A stretch of DNA of 64,000 nt from Candidatus Epulonipiscium sp. (GCA_012518255.1 JAAYSX010000060.1:1-64000); one strand, 5' to 3'. Shown: positions 1 through 9,408, counted from the first letter of the stretch. The notes: generated by a model not told the origin, from the letters alone. A program made the numbers and translations.

Positions 1-1691
1 AGGATACTATGGCAATGTATGAAGATATTGCCCTTAGCTTCTATAATGATAGCAATGTTATAAATGCCCTATTGGAAAATGAAAATCTATCTAATAACAA
101 TGCTAAGGATAGAAATGATATATTTGAAAAAAATGCCTTCACAATCGAAAATAAGCTTTACAATATAGGTGCCAATAAAAAACATATTGTTAACGCACAG
201 TTTGTAACTCCAAATAAACAATATCATATGGTAGAGTCTAAAGGCTATCGAAGGGGCGGAACCATAGGTGACCTAGATGCTTTTTATGAAAGTGAATTTT
301 ATCAACTACCATGCCAAAAGCAAGGCTACCCTGTATGGATAGATGGCCCCGAGCAAACTAAAACTTTTTATAAAACGGAGCAAAGTGTTTATGGTTTTGC
401 TAATATAGTTACATTAGGTGTAGCTGTTTACACCCCTGCTAGCAGAGAATTTTTAGGTGTTTTAATTCTTAATATTGATCTAGCTTCCTTCTCTAATGCT
501 ATGAGAGGTTACGAATCCTATAATAATGGAAATACCTTTCTTGTGGGTAGGGATGGTGTTTTAAATTGGTTTAATCCTTCTATTAAAGCTCCTTCATTTC
601 CCAAAGATCAAGTTCTAATTCCAACAAAAATACAGGAACAGAACAATATAATAAGAACAAACTTAAATGATAGGCCTGTACTTCTAGCATATGAAAAATT
701 AGATAACTCCCAAATATATGTAACCCATATTGCAGATTTATCCGTTCTACTTGGGCGAACTTATCAAATTCGCAATCTATGTATTATACTTCTTATATGC
801 ATAGTTATAGCATGTTTTATAGCCTCATACTATGTAACAATTAGTATTTCTGATCCTATAGAGCAGCTTGTGGAGGTAATGGAGGAAACTGGTGATGGCA
901 CCTGGACTGCAAGGTATGATAACTCAGGTAATGATGAAGTTACTATACTTGGTAATCATTTTAATGAGATGGCTGATAAAACTAACCAGCTTATTGATCA
1001 AGTATATATCTCAGAAATTAATAGGCAAAAAACTCTTGTCAGCTGGAAAAATGCTCAGCTTAATGCTATGCTAATGCAAATTAATCCGCATTTTCTTTAT
1101 AACACATTAGATATTATAAGGTGGGAAGCTATGTATGCTGCAAATGGGGAAAGTTCTGTAACCAAAATGATAGAGAAGTTTAGTTACCTTTGCCGTATGA
1201 GCACAAACATTGCTAGTAATACAATTACCCTTCAAGAGAGTATTGAGCATGCCACTATATATATGGATATTATTAATTTTAGGCATCAGGATAAGATAAA
1301 GTTTACTGTTAATAATGAACTAAATGCTAATGATTTATATGTGCCACAGTTTATATTGCAACCTATTATAGAAAATGCAGTTATTCATGGTTTTGATAAT
1401 GCAAGTAAGGGGCGCAACATAACTATAGATACATTTTGTAAGAATGATACACTATATATAATTGTGGGCGATAATGGTAAAGGCATGAGTGATAAAGAAA
1501 TTAATAATTTAAGAACATCCCTTAAAAAAGGAGACACTACCGAGAGTGTTGGTTTAATTAATGTACATCAACGTATACAACTTTTTTATGGAAATGATTA
1601 CGAAGTTAAGGTCCTAAGTACTTCAAGCCAAGGTACAAAAATACAAATATCCTTACCTATCAGATACCATTCAGAAGATATGCAAAGTTAG
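1..1691 (+). CDS. YesM-type sensor histidine kinase, 5' end outside the window
   Basis: Membrane sensor kinase that would phosphorylate a response regulator, usually of the AraC-type YesN class, often for carbohydrate uptake. Counting from the ATG at 9, residues 1-250 look like an extracellular Cache-type sensor, 256-276 form one membrane segment, about 277-330 a HAMP linker, and His361 lies in the HFLYNTLD phosphoacceptor motif of the His_kinase family. The N box (IENAVIHG, about 448) and the GDNGKGM loop belong to the HATPase domain. The family normally starts with a first membrane helix. None is present and the frame stays open to the window edge, so the ATG at 9 is probably internal and the true start lies upstream. 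No response regulator follows. Confidence 0.88.
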   Translation, partial: DTMAMYEDIALSFYNDSNVINALLENENLSNNNAKDRNDIFEKNAFTIENKLYNIGANKKHIVNAQFVTPNKQYHMVESKGYRRGGTIGDLDAFYESEFYQLPCQKQGYPVWIDGPEQTKTFYKTEQSVYGFANIVTLGVAVYTPASREFLGVLILNIDLASFSNAMRGYESYNNGNTFLVGRDGVLNWFNPSIKAPSFPKDQVLIPTKIQEQNNIIRTNLNDRPVLLAYEKLDNSQIYVTHIADLSVLLGRTYQIRNLCIILLICIVIACFIASYYVTISISDPIEQLVEVMEETGDGTWTARYDNSGNDEVTILGNHFNEMADKTNQLIDQVYISEINRQKTLVSWKNAQLNAMLMQINPHFLYNTLDIIRWEAMYAANGESSVTKMIEKFSYLCRMSTNIASNTITLQESIEHATIYMDIINFRHQDKIKFTVNNELNANDLYVPQFILQPIIENAVIHGFDNASKGRNITIDTFCKNDTLYIIVGDNGKGMSDKEINNLRTSLKKGDTTESVGLINVHQRIQLFYGNDYEVKVLSTSSQGTKIQISLPIRYHSEDMQS

Positions 1692-1694
1692 CTA

Positions 1695-1740
1695 ATGATA
1701 AAAAGATGTGTAGACTAATGTCTACACATCTTTTTATCAT
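1695..1740. terminator. Perfect 21-bp inverted repeat, bidirectional terminator
   Basis: Arms 1695-1715 and 1720-1740 are perfectly complementary around a 4-base TAAT loop, with A/T runs at both outer sides, so it can end transcription from both directions. It sits between the sensor kinase stop and the stop codon of the small minus-strand gene, whose last codons are part of the right arm. Confidence 0.85.
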
Positions 1741-1904
1741 TTATTCTTATTTGTACTAACCCACTGGTTATTTCTTGCTGTCTTCTCATTTGAATCTTCT
1801 GATATACTATTGGTTATCTCTGCCCTAGCCCATTGATTATCTGTAGGTAGTTTTTCCTTATTCCACCTATACAATTTTTCATTAATTTCCTTGTTTTCTG
1901 CCAT
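1737..1904 (-). CDS. Small protein, possible DUF3787 / spore-surface family
   Basis: A 55-residue, charged, tryptophan-containing protein with no signal peptide or membrane segment. The start is the ATG at 1904, preceded by a strong GGAAGGAG site 7 bases upstream; an upstream ATG at 1940 lacks such a site. The pattern of a QWARAEI segment followed about 20 residues later by QWVSTNKNK resembles the short clostridial DUF3787 proteins (CDIF630_02480-type spore surface proteins), which end in a WVDEN-like motif. This family call is by eye and tentative. The gene starts 17 bases after the DUF3298 gene stop and is probably cotranscribed with it. Confidence 0.6.
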   Translation of the reverse strand: MAENKEINEKLYRWNKEKLPTDNQWARAEITNSISEDSNEKTARNNQWVSTNKNK

Positions 1905-1920
1905 GAATAGACACTCCTTC

Positions 1921-2679
1921 CTATAGACTTTTATAATCAAAACTTAATAATTCATTAGGAATTATAAACTCTATAATCCCCTCTGCATAAGGTGCTATTT
2001 CATATAAACCAAACACTATAACTAACTGACCATCCTCATTAATATAGAAAGCCTGCCCTTCTTTAATACCTGTAAATCCATCATCATCATCAAAAAACAC
2101 CTGGCCTTCTTCTTCTCTGTCCTTGATTTGTTTGTTAATTTCCTGATTTATTATTTCTTTATACTCTGTATCCTTGCCATAATAATCACTTATATATTCT
2201 TCTAAGCTTATTAGCCTGCTATTTCTTGTATCCACATTATAGTAAGTGTTCCTTGTCATACCATGAGCTCCACCCCTATAATCGTAAACAGATATACCTA
2301 AAGAAAATATATCGCCATTAGACTTTACATTATAATTTGTCAAAAGTTCATAAGGATAGGACGGACATATTTTTTTTGACTCTTTTTCAATTTGACACTT
2401 AATATTAAGCTGATTATTTTTTATTTTTTTATTTAATTTACGTTGAAATCTTTTATTATTGAAGTTATCCATAACAGGTATTTTCATATCAACATTTAGA
2501 TACCTTGTCTCTTCTTCTATGAATTCTGTTGTAACTTTAATGCTACTGTTATTTTCAGATGACATTACAAATACTGCTGTTCCTGGTTTATCTTTTGGTA
2601 GATCCTCATCAGCATATAAACTAATACTAATTAAACTAGATAATGCAAAAGCTAAAAGGACGATTTTTTTGAATTTCAC
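1921..2679 (-). CDS. Exported DUF3298 (RsiV-like) domain protein
   Basis: A 252-residue protein with a cleavable-looking signal peptide (residues 1-23, ending near LYADE) and no further membrane segment. The middle fits a DUF4163/PdaC-like region and the last 100 residues fit DUF3298, with the motif YEIAPYAEGIIEF near the end. These domains occur in anti-sigma factor RsiV (which binds lysozyme) and in peptidoglycan deacetylase PdaC, but here there is no transmembrane helix, sigma-binding part or deacetylase domain, so the role is open. The start is a GTG at 2679 with AGGAGG 7 bases upstream. The small DUF3787-like gene follows. Confidence 0.75.
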   Translation of the reverse strand: MKFKKIVLLAFALSSLISISLYADEDLPKDKPGTAVFVMSSENNSSIKVTTEFIEEETRYLNVDMKIPVMDNFNNKRFQRKLNKKIKNNQLNIKCQIEKESKKICPSYPYELLTNYNVKSNGDIFSLGISVYDYRGGAHGMTRNTYYNVDTRNSRLISLEEYISDYYGKDTEYKEIINQEINKQIKDREEEGQVFFDDDDGFTGIKEGQAFYINEDGQLVIVFGLYEIAPYAEGIIEFIIPNELLSFDYKSL

Positions 2680-2857
2680 CTATGCACCTCCTAAATAAAT
2701 TATTTAAGTTGCATTATTATTATCTCCACTTTAACCATAGATATAAGGAACAATAAGTGCCTAGAATACAAGTAATTTCTTGTTATATATAAGTTTTTTT
2801 GATATATTTGATTTATGTAATATGTATTTTTAAATTTTAAAAGGAGTGACTCAAATA

Positions 2858-3520
2858 ATGGATAATACACCGCCAAATTATATAAATGGAGATGAATATT
2901 TCCAAAGTGCTGTTTTATTTACTTTTATAAAAAAAAATAATGACTATTACCTAGTTCTTGAACAAAGGTCTGCTAATATTAGCCAGGCTGGAGAAGTATG
3001 TTTTCCTGGAGGAAGATTTGATAAAGATAAGGATAAAACTACTAGAGATACTGCTATTAGGGAAACTTGCGAGGAATTAGGTGTAAAAAAAGAAGAAATT
3101 ACAAATGTTAATTATTGGGGAACATATATTGCTCCTATGTCTACTTTAATCGATGTTTATATTGGATGTTTGCAAATAGATGATATAAACACCCTAGCTA
3201 TTAACAAAGATGAAGTTGAAAGATTAATTGTACTACCCTATTCTTTCTTTATAAATAATCCACCTTCATCTTATGAAATTGATAGCTGGTCCTATCCATA
3301 TCGTAAGTCTAAGGAAGATAAGGATAAAATCTTAGATATATTCCCTGCCAAAGATTTTGGTCTACCATCTAAGTATCATAAGCCATGGAGGGGGAAATCT
3401 AGGCAGGTATACCTTTATCCTAACGATGATGTTCCCATTTGGGGTGTAACTGCCAATATAATCAGAGAATTTATAAAACAATATCCCTTAGCCAAGCAAA
3501 TATTTAGTGAGGTGGAATAA
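2858..3520 (+). CDS. Nudix hydrolase, CoA-pyrophosphatase (NudL/YeaB) type
   Basis: Probably hydrolyses CoA or a related nucleoside diphosphate derivative to phosphopantetheine and a nucleotide. From the ATG at 2858 (220 aa) the Nudix box spans about residues 51-76: FPGGRF, then RETCEELG at 68-75 with the metal-binding glutamates. The GEVCFPGGR lead-in is typical of the CoA-type subgroup; the box has a short lysine/aspartate-rich insertion and lacks the usual glutamate in its first half. A GTG at 2846 lies inside the ribosome binding site AAGGAG and is not the start. The stop overlaps the start of the aldehyde dehydrogenase (TAATG), so the two are translationally coupled. Confidence 0.82.
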   Translation: MDNTPPNYINGDEYFQSAVLFTFIKKNNDYYLVLEQRSANISQAGEVCFPGGRFDKDKDKTTRDTAIRETCEELGVKKEEITNVNYWGTYIAPMSTLIDVYIGCLQIDDINTLAINKDEVERLIVLPYSFFINNPPSSYEIDSWSYPYRKSKEDKDKILDIFPAKDFGLPSKYHKPWRGKSRQVYLYPNDDVPIWGVTANIIREFIKQYPLAKQIFSEVE

Positions 3521-4908
3521 TGAATAATATTTCTAACATAGTAAAGTCCCAACAAGATTTCTTTAAATCAAATACTAGCAAAAATATAGATTTTCGTATA
3601 TATCAACTAAAATCACTAGCCAGAACCATAATAAAATATGAAGAGCAAATTATAGATGCCCTATATAAAGATTTTAAGAAGCCTGCCTTTGAATCCTATA
3701 CAACTGAACTATACACAGTGCTTAGTGAAATTAAATATTTCATTAAAAATTTACCTAAGCTTTCAAAAAGCAAAAAGGCATCTACATCCTTTATTAACTT
3801 TCCATCTAAGGGATATATTACTCCTGAACCTTATGGGGTTTGTCTCATTATATCACCTTGGAACTACCCTATACAATTAACTTTATCTCCCCTTGTAGGC
3901 GCAATAGCTACAGGTAATTGTGTAATAATAAAGCCTTCTGAGCACTCACCAAACACCAGCAATATATTAGAAACAATCATTAATGAAGCCTTTCCTCCCC
4001 ATTACATTAGCCTATTAAAGGGTGATGAGAGTGTAGCCAAAGAATTACTTAACCAAGATATTGACTATATCTTTTTTACTGGTAGCCAAAGGGTTGGTAA
4101 GAAGGTAATGACTAAAGCAGCTGATAATCTAATACCTATAACCTTAGAATTAGGGGGCAAAAGCCCTGTCATAGTGGATAGGGATGCCAACATCCCAGTT
4201 ACTGCCCGTAGAATAGTATGGGGTAAATTCATTAACTGTGGCCAAACCTGCGTAGCACCTGATTATATTTTGGCACATGAAGATATTAAGGATGAACTTC
4301 TGCATTATATTTGTAAATATATTATTAAGTTTTATAGTAAGACCCCTGAGCATAGTCCTGATTATGCCAGGATTATTAGCGCGGATCACTTTGATAGATT
4401 AAAAGCTTACATTCAAGAGGATAAAATCTTCTTTGGTGGTAAAACTAATAAAAAAGACCTATTTATAAGCCCAACAGTCCTCCATAATATAAAGCCTACA
4501 GACCCAATTATGCAGGATGAAATCTTTGGACCACTGCTTCCTATTATAACTTTTAGTAAATTAAACCATGCTATAAAAATTGTAGAAAATAATCCTAAGC
4601 CACTTGCCCTTTATTATTTCGGCAATAATAAAGAAAGAGAAAATTTAATTATATCTAGTATCTCCTTTGGTGGTGGATGTGTAAATGATACTATTATGCA
4701 CCTATCATCTAACCATCTTCCTTTTGGTGGTGTAGGTTATAGCGGAATAGGTAGCTACCATGGTAAGGCTAGTTTCCATACTTTTTCCCACTATAAAAGC
4801 ATATTAAATAAATCAGCTATAATTGATACACCCTTTCGCTACCCACCTTATAAGGGTAAGTTAAAGCTTGTACGAGGTTTTACAATTTGGCAAAACCCTC
4901 GCCCATAA
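3520..4908 (+). CDS. Aldehyde dehydrogenase, class 3-like, NAD(P)-dependent
   Basis: Oxidises an aldehyde to its carboxylate; the substrate cannot be read from sequence. The 462 residues show SPWNYP (112-117) at the cofactor site, FTGSQRVG (187-194), the general base Glu210 in LELGGKSP and the nucleophile Cys244 in GQTCVAPDY. The length and short N-terminus match the ALDH3 group, whose members act on medium- or long-chain aldehydes and often attach to membranes through a hydrophobic tail; no clear tail is seen here. It is coupled to the Nudix gene by a TAATG overlap. Its last 29 bases overlap the 3' end of the convergent yitT gene. Confidence 0.88.
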   Translation: MNNISNIVKSQQDFFKSNTSKNIDFRIYQLKSLARTIIKYEEQIIDALYKDFKKPAFESYTTELYTVLSEIKYFIKNLPKLSKSKKASTSFINFPSKGYITPEPYGVCLIISPWNYPIQLTLSPLVGAIATGNCVIIKPSEHSPNTSNILETIINEAFPPHYISLLKGDESVAKELLNQDIDYIFFTGSQRVGKKVMTKAADNLIPITLELGGKSPVIVDRDANIPVTARRIVWGKFINCGQTCVAPDYILAHEDIKDELLHYICKYIIKFYSKTPEHSPDYARIISADHFDRLKAYIQEDKIFFGGKTNKKDLFISPTVLHNIKPTDPIMQDEIFGPLLPIITFSKLNHAIKIVENNPKPLALYYFGNNKERENLIISSISFGGGCVNDTIMHLSSNHLPFGGVGYSGIGSYHGKASFHTFSHYKSILNKSAIIDTPFRYPPYKGKLKLVRGFTIWQNPRP

Positions 4909-5737
4909 CTTCATGTAATTGATGGACTGTTACAAATGCACTTGGGTCCACAACTGCTATATGGTGTTTAAGCTTAATAAATTGCCTCCTGCTGATTACC
5001 GTTGTTATTACTTCCTTGCCTTGCTTGGAATATGCCCCCTTAGCAGAATATATAGTTGCACTCCTATCTAAGTCATTGATTATATAATCAGTGACTTCTT
5101 CTGTTTTATCCGTAATAACTGTAACATACTTGGATACATTAAACCCTGCAACAATATAATCAACCAAATAACCATTAATTATTATACCAAGTAAGGCATA
5201 TAAACCTTTCTCTATTCCAAAAACACCTACTGCAGCACAGATTACGAAAAAATCTGCTATTTGTAGTGCTCTTCCTATATTTACTGGGAAGAACATAGTG
5301 ATAATCTTAGCAATTATATCAGTCCCCCCTGAAGATGCGCCCTGGTTAAATATCATAGCTTGGCCTATACTTGTTAAGGTTATTCCAAAAATAAGTATTA
5401 TTAGTGTGTCCTGGCTAATAGCATCTACGGAAGGAATTATCCTCTCATATAAAACCATGGATAATGATATAGCCATACTAGAGTATATAGTCTTTACACC
5501 AAAACCCTTGCCTATAATTAAAAAACCTATTGTAAACATTATTACATTCAAAACTAGCATAATTATTCCTATAGGTACATTTTGTATTATTTCTTTTATA
5601 ACTATTGATAATCCACTTAGTCCCCCTACTGCTAGATTTGATGGTGCTAAGAAAAAATACAAGCCACTTGAAATACATACTGATCCTAAGGTAATAAATA
5701 AATACTCTTTTACATTATCTTTTATATTTAAGTCCAT
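4880..5737 (-). CDS. YitT family membrane protein (DUF161 + DUF2179)
   Basis: A 285-residue protein with five or six predicted membrane helices in residues 1-200 (YitT domain, with the GLSGLSIVIKE and GGTDIIAKI segments) followed by a soluble DUF2179 domain at about 205-280 (SAKGAYSKQGKEVITTV). The family is widespread in Firmicutes and its transport role has not been settled. The ATG at 5737 follows the stop of the GIY-YIG gene with no gap, with AAGGAAGTG inside that gene as ribosome binding site. The 3' end overlaps the convergent aldehyde dehydrogenase gene by 29 bases and no separate terminator is visible. Confidence 0.88.
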   Translation of the reverse strand: MDLNIKDNVKEYLFITLGSVCISSGLYFFLAPSNLAVGGLSGLSIVIKEIIQNVPIGIIMLVLNVIMFTIGFLIIGKGFGVKTIYSSMAISLSMVLYERIIPSVDAISQDTLIILIFGITLTSIGQAMIFNQGASSGGTDIIAKIITMFFPVNIGRALQIADFFVICAAVGVFGIEKGLYALLGIIINGYLVDYIVAGFNVSKYVTVITDKTEEVTDYIINDLDRSATIYSAKGAYSKQGKEVITTVISRRQFIKLKHHIAVVDPSAFVTVHQLHEVMGEGFAKL

Positions 5738-5986
5738 TTAGTCACTTCCTTTGTTGATTAAATCCTTTTTTTCCTTACGTGTTAATTGCTTTATCCTATA
5801 TTCCCTTTTTAATGCGTCACTTTTATTATCAAAACTCTCCAGGTATTTTAGTTTAACTGGTTTTCTTCCCCTTGTATACTTAGCTCCCTGACCTTTATTG
5901 TGTGTTTCTATTCTTTTCTTTATATCAGTAGTATAACCAGTATAATATGTTCCATCATTACATTCTACTATGTAAACATAATTCAT
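5738..5986 (-). CDS. GIY-YIG nuclease superfamily protein (YhbQ/YazA type)
   Basis: A complete single-domain protein of 82 residues. It opens with [17 protein letters not shown], which holds both the YVY (GIY-like) and YTGYT (YIG-like) halves, followed by [15 protein letters not shown] with the conserved arginine and histidine. This is the UPF0213 group found in most Firmicutes; its natural nucleic acid substrate is not well established. The ribosome binding site GAGGGGAT lies before the ATG at 5986. It is the first gene of a two-gene unit with yitT, with which it shares a stop/start junction. Confidence 0.85.
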   Translation of the reverse strand: MNYVYIVECNDGTYYTGYTTDIKKRIETHNKGQGAKYTRGRKPVKLKYLESFDNKSDALKREYRIKQLTRKEKKDLINKGSD

Positions 5987-6060
5987 AACTTATCCCCTCA
6001 CCTGCATAAAATCCTTTTAATAACATAAACTATATACTAGTTAAATAAAGGAGGTTTAAT

Positions 6061-7170
6061 ATGCCCTTACCTAATAATACAAAACATGTTTTTCCAGGTA
6101 GTAACACACCTTTAGGTTTTTATTCATATTATGATAACATCATACACGCTAATAATGCAAATAAAATTTTTATAATCAAGGGTGGACCTGGGACTGGTAA
6201 ATCTTCTTTTATGAAGAAAATAGCCAATCACTTCGTCAGTCAGAATATAAATATAGAATACCACCTATGCTCTGCAGACCCTAATTCCTTAGATGCTATT
6301 GTTATTATTCCCGCCGGTGTTGCTATTATAGATGGGACATTCCCCCATGCAATAGACCCCCAGATTCCTGGTGCAATCGATGAGATTATAAATTTTGCCC
6401 CCTACTGGAATGAGAAAGAGATTCGCTCTAATAAAGAGGCTATCATACAAACAAATCTTAAAAGAAAGAGCCTATTTTCCAAATCCTATTCTTATCTACA
6501 GGCTGCCAAACAAGTATATGATGCCTACACTAACACCCAAATAAGCGCCTTGGATAATAACTCTTTTTATAGGATGGAACAGGATATTTTGCAGGAGATT
6601 TTTATAAATCATCATACTTGCAATTTTAGTAATTTACAAGGTCCTGGCCATAGTAGGCATCTTTTTGGGAGTGCTATTACTCCTGATGGTTTTGTTGATC
6701 ATCTACATACAATTATCGGCAAAAGTCAGCTTATATATAGTATTAAAGATGCTCCTGGTGCATCTGCTAGCAACTTAATGAATCTTATCAAGACAAAATC
6801 CATAGAGCTTGGATTAGATATAGAATGTTATCATTCACCTATTTGTCCAGATAATATAGAAGATATTATTATACCCGGGCTAGGAGCTGCTGTAACAGTG
6901 TCCAATAGTTTCCATAAGGCCAAGATAGTTCCAACCCATGTCTACGACCTTAAGGATTGCTTTATAGCAAGTAGGTTATCCCAAATACAGGAAGAACTTG
7001 AATATGATAAGGATCTAATGGACTCATTATTCCAAAGAGGTATAAGGACTCTTAACAAGGCTAAAGACCAGCATAATATATTAGAGTCTTATTATATACC
7101 CCATGTTAGATTCGATGACATCAATAATTTGCTAGATATAATAATCAAGCAAATTGAATCCTTTTTATAA
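6061..7170 (+). CDS. PRK06851-family ATPase with internal duplication
   Basis: A 369-residue cytosolic P-loop protein; the family has no agreed function. The Walker A motif GGPGTGKS is at residues 41-48. The protein is an internal duplication: residues 9-96 and about 199-286 share the same order of elements (a KHVFPGS/RHLFGS start, a P-loop region, a conserved CS/SP turn, then a hydrophobic IIPAGVAI/IIPGLGAA strand). In the second copy the P-loop reads KDAPGASAS (229-237), without the lysine, so it should not bind nucleotide in the usual way. AAGGAGG stands 6 bases before the ATG. It stands alone and converges on argF, with a hairpin between them. Confidence 0.8.
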   Translation: MPLPNNTKHVFPGSNTPLGFYSYYDNIIHANNANKIFIIKGGPGTGKSSFMKKIANHFVSQNINIEYHLCSADPNSLDAIVIIPAGVAIIDGTFPHAIDPQIPGAIDEIINFAPYWNEKEIRSNKEAIIQTNLKRKSLFSKSYSYLQAAKQVYDAYTNTQISALDNNSFYRMEQDILQEIFINHHTCNFSNLQGPGHSRHLFGSAITPDGFVDHLHTIIGKSQLIYSIKDAPGASASNLMNLIKTKSIELGLDIECYHSPICPDNIEDIIIPGLGAAVTVSNSFHKAKIVPTHVYDLKDCFIASRLSQIQEELEYDKDLMDSLFQRGIRTLNKAKDQHNILESYYIPHVRFDDINNLLDIIIKQIESFL

Positions 7171-7196
7171 ATTAATTCCAAATATTAAACACAAAA

Positions 7197-7248
7197 ATAG
7201 GTATATCATCTTGTAGGCATTGTAAACCTAGCAAGTGATATACCTATT
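7197..7248. terminator. Hairpin terminator between PRK06851 gene and argF
   Basis: Left arm 7197-7214 pairs with right arm 7231-7248 with few mismatches, and an inner TAGG/CCTA stem extends it. On the minus strand the hairpin is followed by TTTTTG, so it ends the argCJBDF transcript; it can also slow transcription from the plus-strand gene. Confidence 0.75.
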
Positions 7249-7266
7249 CTATATAAGATTTTTTTC

Positions 7267-8190
7267 TTATTTTTTCATTAAAGTTGTAAGTATTGCCTTT
7301 TGAACATGAAGTCTATTTTCTGCTTCTTCAAAAATTATATCCGCATATTTTTCAAACACCTTACCTGTAATTTCTTCTTCCCTATGTGCCGGTAAGCAGT
7401 GCATAACTATAACATCTTCCTTTGCATATCCCATTACCTTATCATTGATCTGGTAGGATGCAAATATGGTTTTTCTTTCTTCCGCCTCTTCTTCCTGTCC
7501 CATACTAGCCCATACATCAGTCATTAAAACATCTGCATCCTGGGCTGCTTCCTGGATATCTTCAGTTATAAGTAATTTGCAGCCACTTTCATTTGCTAAT
7601 TCCTGTGCAAGCCCTGTAATTTCATCCTTAGGCATATATCCTTTTGGTGATGCTACTGATACATCCATACCAACCTTAAGGCATCCTACCATAATAGAAT
7701 TAGTCATATTATTGCTATCTCCAATATATGCTACCTTAAGGCCCTCTAACTTTGATTTAAATTCTCTTATTGTCATAAGGTCAGCTAAAACTTGGCATGG
7801 GTGGAAGTCATCTGTTAGGCCATTAATAATGGGTATATTAGCATTAGCTGCAAGGTCCTCCACCTCTTTTTGATCGTAGGTCCTAATCATAACACCATCA
7901 ACATAACGGGAAAGTACCCTTGCTGTATCTTCAATAGGTTCTCCCCTCCCTATTTGTAGGTCAGAAGAACTTAAGAACAATGCACTTCCTCCTAATTGCT
8001 TCATACCAACCTCAAATGAAATTCTGGTTCTTGTAGATGCCTTGTTAAATATCATAGCCAGGGTTTGCCCCTCTAAATATTTATGTTCTATGCCATGTTT
8101 TTGTTCGTATTTTAATTGATCCCCCAAGTTCAAAATCTCTATAATTTCTTCCTTGGTCCAATCTTGCAGTTTCAATAGGTCTTTTTTCAT
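7267..8190 (-). CDS. argF: Ornithine carbamoyltransferase
   Basis: Makes citrulline from ornithine and carbamoyl phosphate in arginine synthesis; a cytosolic trimer in this family. The 307 residues show the carbamoyl-phosphate motif STRTR (52-56), the HPCQ motif (near 130) and the ornithine-side HCLPAHR motif (near 265), all intact. It is the last gene of argCJBDF. Its ATG overlaps the argD stop by 4 bases (ATGA), which favours coupled translation. The downstream genes argG and argH are not in the window. A catabolic role (as in the arginine deiminase pathway) is less likely because of the biosynthetic operon. Confidence 0.96.
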   Translation of the reverse strand: MKKDLLKLQDWTKEEIIEILNLGDQLKYEQKHGIEHKYLEGQTLAMIFNKASTRTRISFEVGMKQLGGSALFLSSSDLQIGRGEPIEDTARVLSRYVDGVMIRTYDQKEVEDLAANANIPIINGLTDDFHPCQVLADLMTIREFKSKLEGLKVAYIGDSNNMTNSIMVGCLKVGMDVSVASPKGYMPKDEITGLAQELANESGCKLLITEDIQEAAQDADVLMTDVWASMGQEEEAEERKTIFASYQINDKVMGYAKEDVIVMHCLPAHREEEITGKVFEKYADIIFEEAENRLHVQKAILTTLMKK

Positions 8191-9380
8191 AGTACACCAT
8201 CCTTAAGAATATCTTTTAGTATAATAAGCCCCATGTTAATTTCATTATCACTAATATTAAGCGGGGGCAAAAGCCGTATTGTATTGCCACCAGCACTTAG
8301 TATTAGGAGGCCTTCCTCTAGGGCTTTTTCCTGTACATCTTTAACCTTAATAGTTTCCCTAAGTTCAATACCTATCATAAGTCCCATACCTCTTATAGAA
8401 ACTATATTTTCGTTTTGCCAGTCTGTAATATAATTCCTTATATATTCTCCCTTAGACTTAACACTTTCCAAAAATCCTTCTTGACTTACCTGATTTATAA
8501 CCTCATTTGCAGCTGCACATACTAACGGATTCCCTCCATAGGTAGAGCCGTGGTCCCCCGGTCCTAAGACTTTGCTCATTTTTTCATTGCATAGGAATGC
8601 TCCTATGGGGACCCCGCCTCCTAGCCCCTTAGCCAGGCTTATTATATCCGGCTTTATATTAAAGTTCTCATACCCTAGCATAGCCCCTGTCCTGCCAATG
8701 CCGCACTGGACTTCATCAAATATAATTGCTATATCTTTTTCCTTTGCAATAGTTTCAACAGCCTTAACAAAGTCTTTTTCAAGAGGATATACCCCTCCCT
8801 CTCCCTGAACTGCTTCTAACATAATCCCGCATACACTATCATCTACTTGCCTTCTTAAATCATCTATATCATTTGCTATTACATATTTAAATCCCTCTGT
8901 AAAAGGATAGAATGATTTATGAAAATGGTCTTGCCCTGTAGCAGCCAAGGTTGTAATTGTCCTGCCATGAAATGATTGCTTAAGAGTAATAATATTATTG
9001 CGGTTTTTACCATATTTATCAAAACTATACTTTCTCGCAAGTTTAATAGCACCTTCATTGGCCTCTGCTCCCGAATTAGCAAAGAATACTTTTTCCATTT
9101 TAGTCAAGGAGCATAATCGCTCTGCTAAGATTGCTGCTGGCTTATTATAATAGAGGTTGGATATATGTGTAATATTTTCGGCCTGTTCTTTAATAGCTTT
9201 AGTTAAACCTTGGTTTCCGTACCCTACACTACTTACACCTATACCACTTGTAAAGTCTATATAGGCCCTTTCCTTATCATCAAATACTATGCTCCCGCTT
9301 CCACTTGTTATTATAAGCGGAAACTGACTATAAGTATCCATATACCATTTGTCTGCCTTATTAATTAAATTACTTTGCAC
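8187..9380 (-). CDS. argD: Acetylornithine aminotransferase
   Basis: PLP enzyme that converts N-acetylglutamate semialdehyde to N-acetylornithine with glutamate as donor. The 397 residues have the class III aminotransferase pattern: FFANSGAEANEGAIKLAR, IFDEVQCGIGRTG and the PLP lysine in SLAKGLGGGVPIGA. The start is taken as the GTG at 9380, with AGGTGGGG upstream; the next in-frame ATG is 13 codons later and lacks a site. It is fourth in argCJBDF, 28 bases after argB, and overlaps argF by 4 bases. Confidence 0.95.
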   Translation of the reverse strand: MQSNLINKADKWYMDTYSQFPLIITSGSGSIVFDDKERAYIDFTSGIGVSSVGYGNQGLTKAIKEQAENITHISNLYYNKPAAILAERLCSLTKMEKVFFANSGAEANEGAIKLARKYSFDKYGKNRNNIITLKQSFHGRTITTLAATGQDHFHKSFYPFTEGFKYVIANDIDDLRRQVDDSVCGIMLEAVQGEGGVYPLEKDFVKAVETIAKEKDIAIIFDEVQCGIGRTGAMLGYENFNIKPDIISLAKGLGGGVPIGAFLCNEKMSKVLGPGDHGSTYGGNPLVCAAANEVINQVSQEGFLESVKSKGEYIRNYITDWQNENIVSIRGMGLMIGIELRETIKVKDVQEKALEEGLLILSAGGNTIRLLPPLNISDNEINMGLIILKDILKDGVL

Positions 9381-9408
9381 GATTCCCCACCTTCATTCAT
9401 ATATAAAT

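Noticed and set aside
1..1691. Complete sensor kinase starting at the ATG at position 9
   Set aside because: The first membrane helix expected for the family is missing and the frame is open to the window edge.
5298..5741. 147-codon open frame on the plus strand
   Set aside because: Antisense to the yitT gene; hydrophobic only because it mirrors a membrane protein.
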